Shown here: piece after piece, positions 1 to 9,428 of the stretch
How the letters are laid out: each line of letters starts with the position of its first letter
Position numbering within the stretch: position 1 is the stretch's first letter
NCBI RefSeq assembly: GCF_022819345.1
Contig: NZ_CP089288.1
Span: 654,284 to 718,283 of the forward strand
Source: Candidatus Nanosynbacter sp. HMT-352
GTDB lineage: Bacteria > Patescibacteriota > Saccharimonadia > Saccharimonadales > Saccharimonadaceae
Length of the DNA stretch: 64,000 bases
Direction of reading: 5' to 3'
Program-made: the position numbers and the translations under genes
The notes under the pieces: generated by a model
Seen by the model: only the letters and a program-made list of their open reading frames with translations
The model's database searches: none
What the model was told of the DNA's origin: nothing

Positions 1-501
1 GAATTTCCAGTTGTTCTTAATCAACTCAATTCCATTTTCGCCCTTCATGAGATTTTTCTTCAAAATTGAAGTTCGCGTCTCCAACCCTTCACCGCCGCGA
101 AGTTCCGCCATAGCTTGCTCCAGAGGAAAATGATGAGCCGGAGTCAAACCGTCGGTAATCGCGTGCGCCATCCACGCCGCCTCAAACGCGGCTCGCTCGG
201 AATTATTTGTTCGTAGCGCTCGGGCTAAATTGCCAATATGTCCGTCAATCATCTCCAAAAGCGCAGTGTCATTCGGATCGTCCGGATTTATAAAATGCCA
301 TGGCTCGTCCACGGCTGGGCTCTTCCGCTTGACGCCATCAGGACCATTCTTGCCCTCAAAATGAAGAATGTTTTTAATATCAGGAAAATCACACCAATCA
401 GGAAGAATTGGTTTTATATTTTTCCTTGCGACTCGATCTATTTTTTGGTGGACGCCAATAAATCGACCAGAGCCATCTCTAATTGTTGTTCCTGCGTACA
501 T
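1..501 (-). CDS. Partial gene, metal-dependent hydrolase-like protein (C-terminus outside window)
   Basis: An open frame runs from an ATG at 501 to the window edge with no stop, giving 167 residues. It begins one base after the recG stop codon, so it is the last visible gene of the tyrS-HAD-recG operon. Around residues 105-125 it has a His/Asp-rich stretch (MAHAITDGLTPAHH). This resembles the histidine and aspartate metal ligands of zinc-dependent phospholipase C / S1-P1 nuclease type proteins. That assignment is a guess from motif style only; no catalytic set can be completed because the gene is cut. No signal peptide is visible at the N-terminus, which starts MYAGTTIRDG. Frame openness, operon position and codon use like recG support it being a real gene. 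Confidence 0.65.
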   Translation of the reverse strand, partial: MYAGTTIRDGSGRFIGVHQKIDRVARKNIKPILPDWCDFPDIKNILHFEGKNGPDGVKRKSPAVDEPWHFINPDDPNDTALLEMIDGHIGNLARALRTNNSERAAFEAAWMAHAITDGLTPAHHFPLEQAMAELRGGEGLETRTSILKKNLMKGENGIELIKNNWKF

Positions 502-502
502 A

Positions 503-2545
503 TTAATTTAAAACAGTTAATCGCTGATAGCGACTGACGGCGCGCGCCAGATGATTATATTGTAGCAAATCTTGCCCCTCTTTGACAAAACGTTCAGCTT
601 CGGTTTGAGCGCGAGCAATTAGCGCCGTATCCGCCAGCGAGGCAATTTTCAAGTTCAAATCCCCGTGTTGCATTTTGCCGTAAATCTCGCCAGGTCCACG
701 TAATTTCAAATCAACCTCCGCCAAATAAAATCCGTCCTGAGATTTCTCAATCTCCCGAAGTCGTTGACTCGGCTTATCGTGACCGCTCATCATCAAATGG
801 CAAAAACTCTGATGTTTCCCGCGCCCAACTCGTCCGCGCAATTGATGCAATTGACTCAGTCCAAAATTATCCGCATTCTCAATCAACATCACCGTCGCAT
901 TCGGCACATTCACGCCAACTTCAACCACAGTCGTGCTGACTAACATATCCAGTTCGCCGTCCGCAAACTTCTGCATCACTTCAGCTTTTTCTTCAGCAGG
1001 AAGCTTTCCGTGCAACAGCTCAACTCGACGATGACTAAAAACAGTCTTGGACAATTTATTATATTCCGCTTCCACCGATTTTTTATCATTGTCTGGATTA
1101 TCATCAATCAACGGACAAATAACGTAAGCTTGGCGACCTTTGGCTAACTCATTTTCAATCGATTCGTAAAGCTTCGGAGCTGATGCTGGCGACCAAATCT
1201 TAGTCTGAATTGGCTGGCGACCAGAGGGCAACTCGTCCAGAATAGAAATATCCAATTCTCCGTACAATGTCAGCGCCAAGCTGCGCGGAATCGGCGTGGC
1301 TGTCATACTTAAAAGATGCGGCATAAAATCAGACTTTTCTAACAAAGCTTGTCTTTGCTTCACGCCAAATCGATGCTGTTCGTCAATCACCGCAAATCCC
1401 AATTTATGATACGCAACCTTTTCCTGAATTAGCGCGTGCGTGCCGACCACAACATCAATGTTACCGCTAGCCAAATTGTCCAACAATTGACTGCGCGCCG
1501 CGCCTTTCACGTGACCCGTCAGAAGCGCAACAGACACACCAAATGGCGACAATAACTCGTCAAGCGTTTTCGCATGTTGCTGCGCTAAAATCTCCGTCGG
1601 CGCCATAATCGCCGTCTGAAAACCAGCCTTCGCCACTTCCGCAGCCACCAATCCCGCAACGACAGTTTTTCCCGAGCCAACATCTCCTTGTAATAACCGA
1701 TTCATCGGATGATCAGACTCCAAATCTTGCAGAATTTGCCACGCAGCTCGGCGCTGAGCGTTGGTCAAAGGAAACGGCAATTGATCAACAAAACTCTTCA
1801 CGACCGACTTATTAAACGGAATCTTCCAACCTGTTAATCTGGTCTGTTCTTGCTTATTAAATTGTGCCGCCAATATCATTTCGAACAGCTCCTCAAACGC
1901 CAGGCGCTCACGGCCACGAGAAATTTCCTCGTGAGTTTTTGGTGCGTGAAGAAATTTAACCGCCTCAGAACGACTAACCAATTTTTGGCGCCGAATAATA
2001 TTTTCCGGCAAAGTTTCAGGCAAAAAATCCATAATTGGACGAATATTTTTCATCAAATCTTGCACGGTTTTCGGGCGGAGATTTTTGATCGATTTATAAA
2101 CTGGCTGAATTCCAGAATTATTTTCCGCAGCAGTTTTGGCAATTTCTTTCGCCAGCTCGACGGACGGATTATTGATTTGATAGCGATTATATTGCATACC
2201 AAATTGGCCAGAAAAAATAAATTCCGCATCAGATTTTAATTGCGTTTCGCGGTACGGCTGATTGAACCAAACCGCCTTAACTTTGCCTGATTTATCCGCC
2301 AAAACCGCAGTCGTGATTCTAAGTCCGCGCCGAACAATGCGCGTCGAAACCGACTCGCAGTGCGCCTTAACAGTAACTTTTCCTGGCTGAAGATCTGCGA
2401 TATTAACCGCGGTCGAATAGTCGTCATATGCTCGCGGCAAAAAATCCAAAGCGTCAGAAATCGTCCTAAGACCAGCCGCCGCTAGAGCCTGAGCAGTTTT
2501 CGGCCCGACGCCCTTAATTTGCTCGAGAGGAGTTGCTAGTTTCAT
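503..2545 (-). CDS. recG: ATP-dependent DNA helicase RecG
   Basis: RecG remodels stalled replication forks and branch-migrates Holliday junctions. The 680-residue length is normal for the family. The N-terminal wedge/OB domain starts with a helix-hairpin-helix-like IKGVGPKTAQALAAAG. Walker A (GDVGSGKT) is near residue 285, the DEQH box (VIDEQHRFG) near 388, and the helicase C-terminal domain has the arginine-finger region QLRGRVGRG. The start codon follows the stop of the HAD gene directly (2546/2545), with no good Shine-Dalgarno, so translation is probably coupled. It is downstream of tyrS and the HAD gene in one operon. Identification is by conserved motifs across the whole length. Confidence 0.97.
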   Translation of the reverse strand: MKLATPLEQIKGVGPKTAQALAAAGLRTISDALDFLPRAYDDYSTAVNIADLQPGKVTVKAHCESVSTRIVRRGLRITTAVLADKSGKVKAVWFNQPYRETQLKSDAEFIFSGQFGMQYNRYQINNPSVELAKEIAKTAAENNSGIQPVYKSIKNLRPKTVQDLMKNIRPIMDFLPETLPENIIRRQKLVSRSEAVKFLHAPKTHEEISRGRERLAFEELFEMILAAQFNKQEQTRLTGWKIPFNKSVVKSFVDQLPFPLTNAQRRAAWQILQDLESDHPMNRLLQGDVGSGKTVVAGLVAAEVAKAGFQTAIMAPTEILAQQHAKTLDELLSPFGVSVALLTGHVKGAARSQLLDNLASGNIDVVVGTHALIQEKVAYHKLGFAVIDEQHRFGVKQRQALLEKSDFMPHLLSMTATPIPRSLALTLYGELDISILDELPSGRQPIQTKIWSPASAPKLYESIENELAKGRQAYVICPLIDDNPDNDKKSVEAEYNKLSKTVFSHRRVELLHGKLPAEEKAEVMQKFADGELDMLVSTTVVEVGVNVPNATVMLIENADNFGLSQLHQLRGRVGRGKHQSFCHLMMSGHDKPSQRLREIEKSQDGFYLAEVDLKLRGPGEIYGKMQHGDLNLKIASLADTALIARAQTEAERFVKEGQDLLQYNHLARAVSRYQRLTVLN

Positions 2546-3301
2546 CTACGAAACGGCGTTGATGCCTTCCAGAGCGTAGGCTGTATCTTCCCAGCCTCTC
2601 ACACCGATTGAATCTACGCCCATTTGCTTCACTGGAAAATCATTGCCGCCTTCTTCAATTTTATCGCCAAAGAACAGCGTTTCTTCTTTCGACCAGCCGT
2701 TCAGTTCAAGCAACCTGCCAATTCCATAAGCCTTATCAATTCCCGGAAGCGTGATATCAGTACTGGTCGTACCGCCAATTCGCACTTCAAGCCCGGACAG
2801 CTTCTCCGCCACCTTGTCGCGATATATCGGACGGACATCCTTATATTTTTCAGCCCACGCATATTTATCTTCAGGTGTAGCTTGCTGACCCAAAGCCGAC
2901 ATAGTAATCTGGCTATGTCGATCTTCAATTATTTCACCCGCAGGATTTTCACACCAAATACCCATTTCCTTCGCAACTTCTTCCAACGCCGCGGTTATCT
3001 GAGTTTTTTGATCGTCGGACAAATCGTTCGCATACTGAATTTTCCATTCGGTATCAGCGGCGTCAAATCTATAATATCGAGTACCGCAAGTCGGCATCGC
3101 GTGGAATTTCTGAAGCAACTCCGGAGTAACATTCAGCCTGTCAATCACCTGCTTTTTTATCTGTTGAAACGTGCCGCCCGTGATCACACAAACATCATAA
3201 TTCTCAAGCAATCGGCTAAGAATCCCCGCCATACGATCGCTAATTGGCGATTTTGTAATTGCTAGCGTATCATCCAAATCAAAACCGATAATTTTCTTCA
3301 T
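2546..3301 (-). CDS. HAD-superfamily (IIB) phosphatase, phosphomannomutase-like
   Basis: This is a 251-residue HAD hydrolase. The nucleophile motif is at residues 8-12 (DLDDT), with a Thr/Gly motif II (ITGGT) near 41. A C-terminal motif IV (FFGDKIEEGGND) near 210-221 closely resembles that of eukaryotic-type phosphomannomutases and HAD-IIB sugar phosphatases. The middle cap region with RHSQITMSALGQ also resembles phosphomannomutase. The substrate is probably a hexose phosphate, but the sequence does not prove this. Its ATG overlaps the tyrS stop by one base (TAATG) and its own stop touches the recG start, so it is the middle gene of a coupled operon. Confidence 0.8.
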   Translation of the reverse strand: MKKIIGFDLDDTLAITKSPISDRMAGILSRLLENYDVCVITGGTFQQIKKQVIDRLNVTPELLQKFHAMPTCGTRYYRFDAADTEWKIQYANDLSDDQKTQITAALEEVAKEMGIWCENPAGEIIEDRHSQITMSALGQQATPEDKYAWAEKYKDVRPIYRDKVAEKLSGLEVRIGGTTSTDITLPGIDKAYGIGRLLELNGWSKEETLFFGDKIEEGGNDFPVKQMGVDSIGVRGWEDTAYALEGINAVS

Positions 3302-4521
3302 TATTCGTCCCCTTCCATAATTAATACGAACGTGTTTTTGCCCTTCTTTAATAACGACGTGTCATTGACAACTTTATTTTCGGCAAGTTTTTCGCCGTTT
3401 AGGCTAATAGCTCCAGATTTTAACAATCGCTTTGCTTCGCCGTTAGAGCCAACCGCCCCAGATTCTACCAACGCTTCAATCACATCAATTCCAGCATCAA
3501 CGCAAGGAATTTCTTCAGCCAAAGCACCTAAATCATCGTCCGACAATTTCTTAAAATCGCCGCCACCGAACAAAACCTCATTCACACGCTCAACAGATTC
3601 ACGACGTACACTACCGTGAACAATGTCAGTAACTTCACGAGCCAAAACCTTCTGTGCCGAACGCGCACCTGGATTAACAGCGTGATTTTCGGCAATAGCT
3701 TCAATCGTATCGCGGTCCAACATCGTAAATATCTTCATATATTCAATCGCGCTCTCGTCATCGACATTCAGCCAGAATTGGTAGAATTTATAGACGCTGG
3801 TTTTATTTTCATCAAGCCAAACCGCGCCGCCTTCAGATTTACCGAATTTACGACCAGTCGACTTATTGATAAGAAGCGGTGCAGTCATTGCGTAAACTTC
3901 AGCATTTTCTTTTTTACGAATCAGATCCACGCCAGATAATAAATTGCCCCATTGATCCGATCCACCAATTTGCAGATTCACGCCATATTGATTAAATAGA
4001 TGCCAAAAATCATAGCCCTGAAGCAAAGTGTAAGTGAACTCCGCAAAACTCAAACCTTTGCCATTATTAATGCGCGCTTTGAAAAATTCGCGGCTCACCA
4101 AATCTGCCATATTGAAATTCTTACCGATATCGCGAAGAAACGGCAGCAATTCCAGCTCAGCCAGCCAGTCAGCGTTATCAACCAAAGTAAAATCTCGTCC
4201 AGCAAAGATTCGCGAAACTTGGGATTTTAAGGCTTGCTTATTATGCTCAATTTCCTCGTACGGAAGCAGATTTCGCTCTTCCGTGTCGCGCATATCGCCA
4301 ATCATTCCCGTGCCGCCGCCAACGAGCAAAAACACTTTATGTCCGCGCTCCAAAAAATGCCGAACCATCATATAAACCGCCAAATGCCCCACGTGCAAGC
4401 TGTCCGCCGAAGGATCCGTCCCCAAATAGAGCGTGAAATTCTCCGAATCGATAAGTTTGTCGTCAGTAAATGTGGTCTGATTCCAGAATCCACGCCATTG
4501 TAATTCTTCTGATAATTTCAT
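3301..4521 (-). CDS. tyrS: Tyrosyl-tRNA synthetase
   Basis: A class I aminoacyl-tRNA synthetase that charges tRNA-Tyr, 406 residues. The HIGH-like motif is LHVGH near residue 45 and the KMSKS-like motif is KFGKS near residue 224. A C-terminal S4 RNA-binding domain occupies roughly 335-400 (GAVGSNGEAKRLLKSGAISLNG region). A Shine-Dalgarno AAGGAG lies 4-5 bases before the ATG, so this operon head is leadered. It is divergent from the PBP gene at 4595. The KFGKS and S4 features distinguish it from TrpRS. Confidence 0.97.
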   Translation of the reverse strand: MKLSEELQWRGFWNQTTFTDDKLIDSENFTLYLGTDPSADSLHVGHLAVYMMVRHFLERGHKVFLLVGGGTGMIGDMRDTEERNLLPYEEIEHNKQALKSQVSRIFAGRDFTLVDNADWLAELELLPFLRDIGKNFNMADLVSREFFKARINNGKGLSFAEFTYTLLQGYDFWHLFNQYGVNLQIGGSDQWGNLLSGVDLIRKKENAEVYAMTAPLLINKSTGRKFGKSEGGAVWLDENKTSVYKFYQFWLNVDDESAIEYMKIFTMLDRDTIEAIAENHAVNPGARSAQKVLAREVTDIVHGSVRRESVERVNEVLFGGGDFKKLSDDDLGALAEEIPCVDAGIDVIEALVESGAVGSNGEAKRLLKSGAISLNGEKLAENKVVNDTSLLKKGKNTFVLIMEGDE

Positions 4522-4594
4522 ATCACTCCTTTTCTATATATTAGTATAGCAATTTTACAATTGAAGCGAAACATATGCGTGATATAATAGAATT

Positions 4595-7255
4595 GTGAAG
4601 AAAAAGACTACGATAAGCACCGCCGGACACGGCTCAAGCGATAAGAAATCTCCGTCGAAACGGATGAACTTATATGCCAATTTGGCGCAGAAACATAAGG
4701 CTAAAAAAGATAAGGACGCGCGCGAACGAGCGGAATATTTGGCGACTTTACCAAAACATCCCGTAAAGCGGTTCTTTTATCGATTACATCCGAAGCGATT
4801 GGCGAAATATTGGTTCTCCAAGCGCGGCGGACTGATGGCGCTGAAAATTCTTGGCGTTAGTATTTTGTTGATGCTGCTACTTATCGGCGGAATGTTCGCT
4901 TACTTCCGCAAGGATCTCGATAAAATTCGCCCTGGCGAGCTTGCTAAACGCGTTCAAACGACTGTCACTAAATATTACGACCGTAACGACAATTTGCTTT
5001 GGGAAGATAAAGGCACAGGTAATTATCAATTGGTTGTCGAATCTTACCAGATTAGCGACTATTTGAAAAAAGCCACCGTCGCAATTGAGGACCGAAACTT
5101 CTATAATCACCACGGCATCAGTATTAGCGGTATGTTGCGCGCGATGCTCTCAACCGCTTCACGACGCCAAGTTCAGGGTGGATCGACTCTGACGCAGCAG
5201 CTAGTCAAGCAGGTTTTCTTCGCAGATGAGGCTGGCGACCGATCGATTAGTGGTATTCCTCGAAAGATCAAGGAAATCATCCTTGCAATTGAAGTCGAGC
5301 GCATGTATAGCAAGGATCAAATCCTGTCGTTATACCTGAATGAATCTCCGTACGGCGGTCGTCGTAACGGTGCAGAGTCTGCCGCTCAAACATACTTTGG
5401 CAAGCACGCTAAAGACCTGACGCTGGCAGAAGCGGCGCTAATTGCTGGTATTCCACAGAATCCAACTTACTATAATCCATACAACACCGCTGGAAATAAG
5501 GCTTTGATTGCCCGACAACATACAGTTTTGGATTACATGGCTGAGCAAGGCGTTATTACCAAAGATGAGGCTGAAAAAGCTAAAAAGATTGATATTTTAA
5601 GCACGCTTAAGCCACAGACCGAGCACTTGGAGAATATTAAGGCTCCTCACTTCTTACTAATGGTTCGCAATCAGTTGAGCAAAGAGCTTGGCGAATCAGT
5701 AGTTGGACGCGGTGGATTGACGATTAAAACCACCCTCGACTGGCGAATTCAGGAGAAACTTGAAAATGAAATGAAATCGTTCTTTGCAACAGGTCGACCA
5801 GATTCTGTGCGAATTAGTAACGGCGCCGCAACGGTCGAAGACGTTCAGACTGGACAAATCGTAGCACTTGTTGGTAGTCGCGACTTTAATTACACTGGCT
5901 TCGGTCAGGACAACGCCGCAGTTTCCTATATCCAGCCAGGCTCCACGATTAAGTCGCTTGTCTTTGCCCAATTGTTCGACAAACACGACAGTAAGCAAGC
6001 ATACGGTAGCGGCACCGTCTTAGCTGATGAGAACATTGATAAACTGTACGGCGCAACTCTAAGAAACTGGGACAATAAGTTTATGGGTGCCATCAATATT
6101 CGAAGAGCGCTAGCTCTATCTCGAAACGTCCCAGCCATTAAAGCCGCTTACATCGTTGGCGACGGATCCGCTAAACCAGTCGTCGAGGGAATCCGCAGGA
6201 TGGGCGACACCAACTATTGCCGCCAGGAAGAAAATGCCGGCGGTTACGGACTCGGTGCAGCAATTGGCGCATGTGGAACCAAGCAGACGGAATTAGTAAA
6301 TGCCTACTCAACATTGGCGCGAATGGGAGTCCAAAAAGACGTCTCAAGCGTGATTGAAGTGAAGAACAGCCAAGGCGAAACTCTGAAAAAATGGAAAGAT
6401 GAAGGCAAGCAAGTTATCGACTCGCAATCAGCATACATCGTGAATGACATCTTGTCAGACCGAACTCCTGGACTTCACGGCTGGATGGGCGTCAATGGCG
6501 TTCGAACCTCTGCAAAGACTGGTACATCCGACAAAGGCTCGCAGCCAAAAGACCTCTGGATTATCAACTACAGCCCAGCTCTGGTCATGGGAATGTGGCT
6601 CGGAAACTCCGACACTAGCGTGATTGGTACATCAGCTTCTAACTACGGAATGCCGGTGATTAGAAAGGTTATGGAGTTCGCCCACACCCAAGTTTACGCC
6701 AAGGAGGGCAAATGGAAGTCAGGTCAATGGTATGAGCGACCAAGCGGAATCCAGACTGTCAACGGTGAGCTCTACCCGTCATGGTGGAATAAGAGACAAA
6801 GTCAATCTACAGAGAAAATCACCTTCGATAAAGTCTCTAAGAAAAAGGCAACAGACTGTACTCCGGATGGCGCAAAGGAAGAGATTGAAGTGACAAAGAT
6901 TATCGATCCTTTGACTAAGAAAGAATCAATTACCGTTCCTTCAGGGTACGACGCGAACGCAGAAGATGACGTTCACAAGTGCGACGACACTAAACCGCAA
7001 ATTGGAGCAATATCATACACCAACAGTGGTAAGAAATATACGATAAATGTCGACGTTACAGCAGGAACTTGGGGCTTATCGGCAATCGAAATTACCGTGG
7101 ATGGAAAGAGTATTAAGAGCTCAGAAGTTACTTCAAGCGGCAAGCAGACCGCCACAGTAGAGCTTGATACGACAGGAGCGCACACAGTTTCTGTAACCGT
7201 AAGAGACTCGGCATATTACACCGCCACTTCAACTGGCAGCATCCAAGTTAACTAA
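4595..7255 (+). CDS. Class A penicillin-binding protein (bifunctional transglycosylase/transpeptidase)
   Basis: This enzyme polymerises and cross-links peptidoglycan at the outer face of the membrane. It has 886 residues: a basic cytoplasmic tail, one membrane helix at about 82-104, and a GT51 transglycosylase with EDRNFYNHHG near 164 and GGSTLTQQLVKQ near 194. The transpeptidase has SxxK (STIK) near 450, SRN near 508 and KTGTS near 640. A C-terminal Ig-like beta domain spans roughly 800-886. The start codon is GTG at 4595. A TATAAT box at 4583-4588, preceded by TG (extended -10), ends exactly six bases upstream, so the mRNA is predicted leaderless and there is no Shine-Dalgarno. It ends five bases before the convergent PIN-TRAM gene. 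Confidence 0.95.
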   Translation: MKKKTTISTAGHGSSDKKSPSKRMNLYANLAQKHKAKKDKDARERAEYLATLPKHPVKRFFYRLHPKRLAKYWFSKRGGLMALKILGVSILLMLLLIGGMFAYFRKDLDKIRPGELAKRVQTTVTKYYDRNDNLLWEDKGTGNYQLVVESYQISDYLKKATVAIEDRNFYNHHGISISGMLRAMLSTASRRQVQGGSTLTQQLVKQVFFADEAGDRSISGIPRKIKEIILAIEVERMYSKDQILSLYLNESPYGGRRNGAESAAQTYFGKHAKDLTLAEAALIAGIPQNPTYYNPYNTAGNKALIARQHTVLDYMAEQGVITKDEAEKAKKIDILSTLKPQTEHLENIKAPHFLLMVRNQLSKELGESVVGRGGLTIKTTLDWRIQEKLENEMKSFFATGRPDSVRISNGAATVEDVQTGQIVALVGSRDFNYTGFGQDNAAVSYIQPGSTIKSLVFAQLFDKHDSKQAYGSGTVLADENIDKLYGATLRNWDNKFMGAINIRRALALSRNVPAIKAAYIVGDGSAKPVVEGIRRMGDTNYCRQEENAGGYGLGAAIGACGTKQTELVNAYSTLARMGVQKDVSSVIEVKNSQGETLKKWKDEGKQVIDSQSAYIVNDILSDRTPGLHGWMGVNGVRTSAKTGTSDKGSQPKDLWIINYSPALVMGMWLGNSDTSVIGTSASNYGMPVIRKVMEFAHTQVYAKEGKWKSGQWYERPSGIQTVNGELYPSWWNKRQSQSTEKITFDKVSKKKATDCTPDGAKEEIEVTKIIDPLTKKESITVPSGYDANAEDDVHKCDDTKPQIGAISYTNSGKKYTINVDVTAGTWGLSAIEITVDGKSIKSSEVTSSGKQTATVELDTTGAHTVSVTVRDSAYYTATSTGSIQVN

Positions 7256-7260
7256 ATAAA

Positions 7261-8067
7261 CTATTGTTTATTCACCAAATTAATCAGCTCAGCCTCGTGT
7301 TGAGCTGATGTTTTTGAGCGACCATTTGTGCGCTTTTTAGGAACGCTAGTCTTCTGCTTTACAGGTTTTTTCTGTTCAACCACAAGCTTCGCAAACATCA
7401 TTTTTCCAGCGTCGGTCTGCAAGCTTCGGATAATCTCAATCTTCTTCGTTTGTCCAATGTAGCGCTTGGCGTTTTCAACAACCACCATCGTTCCATCTTT
7501 CAAATAGCCAACTGCCTGATGAGAATCTTGTCCCTTCTGCGACAACTCCAAATCCAGCTCATCACCAGGCAAATAGCTCATCCTCAAACTTTTCGCCAGC
7601 TCATTGATATTCAAAACCTTAACGCCGTCAACTTGCGCAACCTTATTCAAATTGTAATCAAGCGTCAGCACTGCCGCGTCCATTTCCTTCGCCAATTTCA
7701 ACAAGCGAGAATCCACGCCCTCCGGCACGCGAATATTGTCATCGTAAAGCTCGAATGAAGACTTCAAAATATCCTTAAGCTCCTTCACGACATCCATACC
7801 GAATCGCGCTCTTTCACGCTTGTCGTGATCTGCGCCGTCGGCTAACAATTGCAATTCTGTCAAAACACTCCTCGGCACAATAATTTTACCTAGCAAAAAT
7901 CCAGTCTTCGCTAGCTCAGTCACTCGCCCGTCCATGAGTACTGATGTGTCGACCAAAATCGGTGCCGCGCCCACTGACGAATTTCGTCGCGGTTTTGCCA
8001 AGAAATAAACCTCAGCAGCCAAGCCAAGCAACATTATAATTATTATCAATCCGTAAAAATCTTTCAT
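7261..8067 (-). CDS. Membrane-anchored PIN-TRAM domain protein (YacL type)
   Basis: 268 residues. An N-terminal hydrophobic segment (about 4-25) is followed by a PIN nuclease-like domain whose first acidic motif is LVDTSVLMDGR near 38-48. Further acidic residues lie near 80 and 135 (ADGADHDKR, LTLDYN). A TRAM RNA-binding domain follows at roughly 170-225. The C-terminal tail is Lys/Ser-rich. The architecture matches YacL-like proteins, which sit beside radA in Firmicutes and Actinobacteria; here radA is immediately upstream (11-base gap). A ribonuclease role is likely from the family, but the substrate is unknown. A purine-rich GAAAGGGAAA precedes the ATG. Confidence 0.88.
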   Translation of the reverse strand: MKDFYGLIIIIMLLGLAAEVYFLAKPRRNSSVGAAPILVDTSVLMDGRVTELAKTGFLLGKIIVPRSVLTELQLLADGADHDKRERARFGMDVVKELKDILKSSFELYDDNIRVPEGVDSRLLKLAKEMDAAVLTLDYNLNKVAQVDGVKVLNINELAKSLRMSYLPGDELDLELSQKGQDSHQAVGYLKDGTMVVVENAKRYIGQTKKIEIIRSLQTDAGKMMFAKLVVEQKKPVKQKTSVPKKRTNGRSKTSAQHEAELINLVNKQ

Positions 8068-8078
8068 TTTTTCCCTTT

Positions 8079-9428
8079 CTATTGTAAATAGTCAATCAGC
8101 GCCTGTCGCATATCGCTGACGCCTTTTATAAATTTATCTTTATGAACTTTCGGCGCAATCGCATAAGTGAAGCCCAGCTTCTTCGCCTCTTTAATTCGAG
8201 CTTGCCAATTCGTCGCCGAGCGAACCTCGCCGCCCAAACCAATCTCGCCAAACACTACAGCGCCTTCGTCCAGACTTCGCCCAGCACTAGCACTAGCAAT
8301 CGCCATCGCCACAGCCAAATCAGCAGCTGGATCATTCAGCTTTAATCCGCCAACCACATTGACATAAATATCTTTGTCCGCCAATTTTAACTTCGTTCGC
8401 TTCTCCAAAACCGCCACCAACAAATTCAATCGATTCAGATCAAAACCACTCGCCGTGCGCTTAGGATAGCCAAAATTCGTCGGATTAACTAGCGCCTGAA
8501 TTTCCACCAAAAGCGGACGTGCGCCTTCCATGGTCGCCAGCACAATTGACCCATCCAGATTCTGACGCTCTGCCAGAAGTTCCGCCGACGGATTCTTCAC
8601 GATTCTTAGACCCTGCTCGTCCATCTCAAAAATAGCCGCTTCATTGGTCGAGCCGTATCTATTTTTCTGCGCACGAACAACTCGAAAACCACCATATCGA
8701 TCACCCTCAAAATTCAGTACAACGTCCACCAAATGTTCCAATATTTTCGGACCAGCAATTGAGCCCTCTTTGGTAACGTGACCAACCAAAATCACCGCCG
8801 TACCCGAAGCTTTGGCGGCACGAATAATTACATTTGACGAGTTTGTGATTTGACTAACCGACCCCGGAGCCGAGGAAATTTCGCTAAGTGAGATCGTCTG
8901 AACCGAATCGACAATCGCCAGATCATATCCACCCTGCTGAATTGACGCCGCAATATCTTCCGCACTATTACTGGACGCCAATTGCATTTTTTCCGAATCA
9001 GCCGCACCCAAACGCTCCGCACGAAGCTTCACTTGAGAAACCGACTCCTCGCCGCTTACATATAGCACCGATTTTGATTTGGCAATATGTGCCGCAACTT
9101 GCGCCAGCAGCGTACTCTTTCCAATTCCTGGCTGACCCGCCACCAACACCACGCCGCCAACCAGAAAACCGCCGCCCAAAACAGCGTCCAAATCATCAAT
9201 TCCAGTACTTAATCTTTCTAGCCCAGACTCAGAAGCAGCTTCACGAATGCTAGACGTTTTCAAGGCTTTGCCGCGCCCAGCAGATTTATCAACAACGGAC
9301 GACCCGCCAGAAGAAACGACCTGCTCGACTAGCGAATTCCATTCCCCGCAATTTTCACATCTGCCAGCCCACTTTGAAAAACTAGCCCCGCACTGCTGAC
9401 AAACAAATTGACTTCGAGCTTTCGCCAT
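8079..9428 (-). CDS. radA: DNA repair protein RadA
   Basis: A RecA-like ATPase that helps branch migration during homologous recombination. 449 residues. The N-terminal C4 zinc finger uses Cys10, Cys13, Cys24 and Cys27. Walker A (GQPGIGKST) is near residue 100 and the RadA-specific KNRYGS motif near 258. The Lon-like C-terminal domain contains GGLKLNDPAADLAVAMAIAS. The start overlaps the stop of the upstream HExxH gene by one base (TAATG), and the PIN-TRAM gene follows. All hallmark motifs are present. Confidence 0.97.
   Translation of the reverse strand: MAKARSQFVCQQCGASFSKWAGRCENCGEWNSLVEQVVSSGGSSVVDKSAGRGKALKTSSIREAASESGLERLSTGIDDLDAVLGGGFLVGGVVLVAGQPGIGKSTLLAQVAAHIAKSKSVLYVSGEESVSQVKLRAERLGAADSEKMQLASSNSAEDIAASIQQGGYDLAIVDSVQTISLSEISSAPGSVSQITNSSNVIIRAAKASGTAVILVGHVTKEGSIAGPKILEHLVDVVLNFEGDRYGGFRVVRAQKNRYGSTNEAAIFEMDEQGLRIVKNPSAELLAERQNLDGSIVLATMEGARPLLVEIQALVNPTNFGYPKRTASGFDLNRLNLLVAVLEKRTKLKLADKDIYVNVVGGLKLNDPAADLAVAMAIASASAGRSLDEGAVVFGEIGLGGEVRSATNWQARIKEAKKLGFTYAIAPKVHKDKFIKGVSDMRQALIDYLQ

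Noticed and set aside
238-537. Plus-strand frame over the recG end
   Set aside because: It is antisense to two co-directional minus-strand genes with clear protein character.
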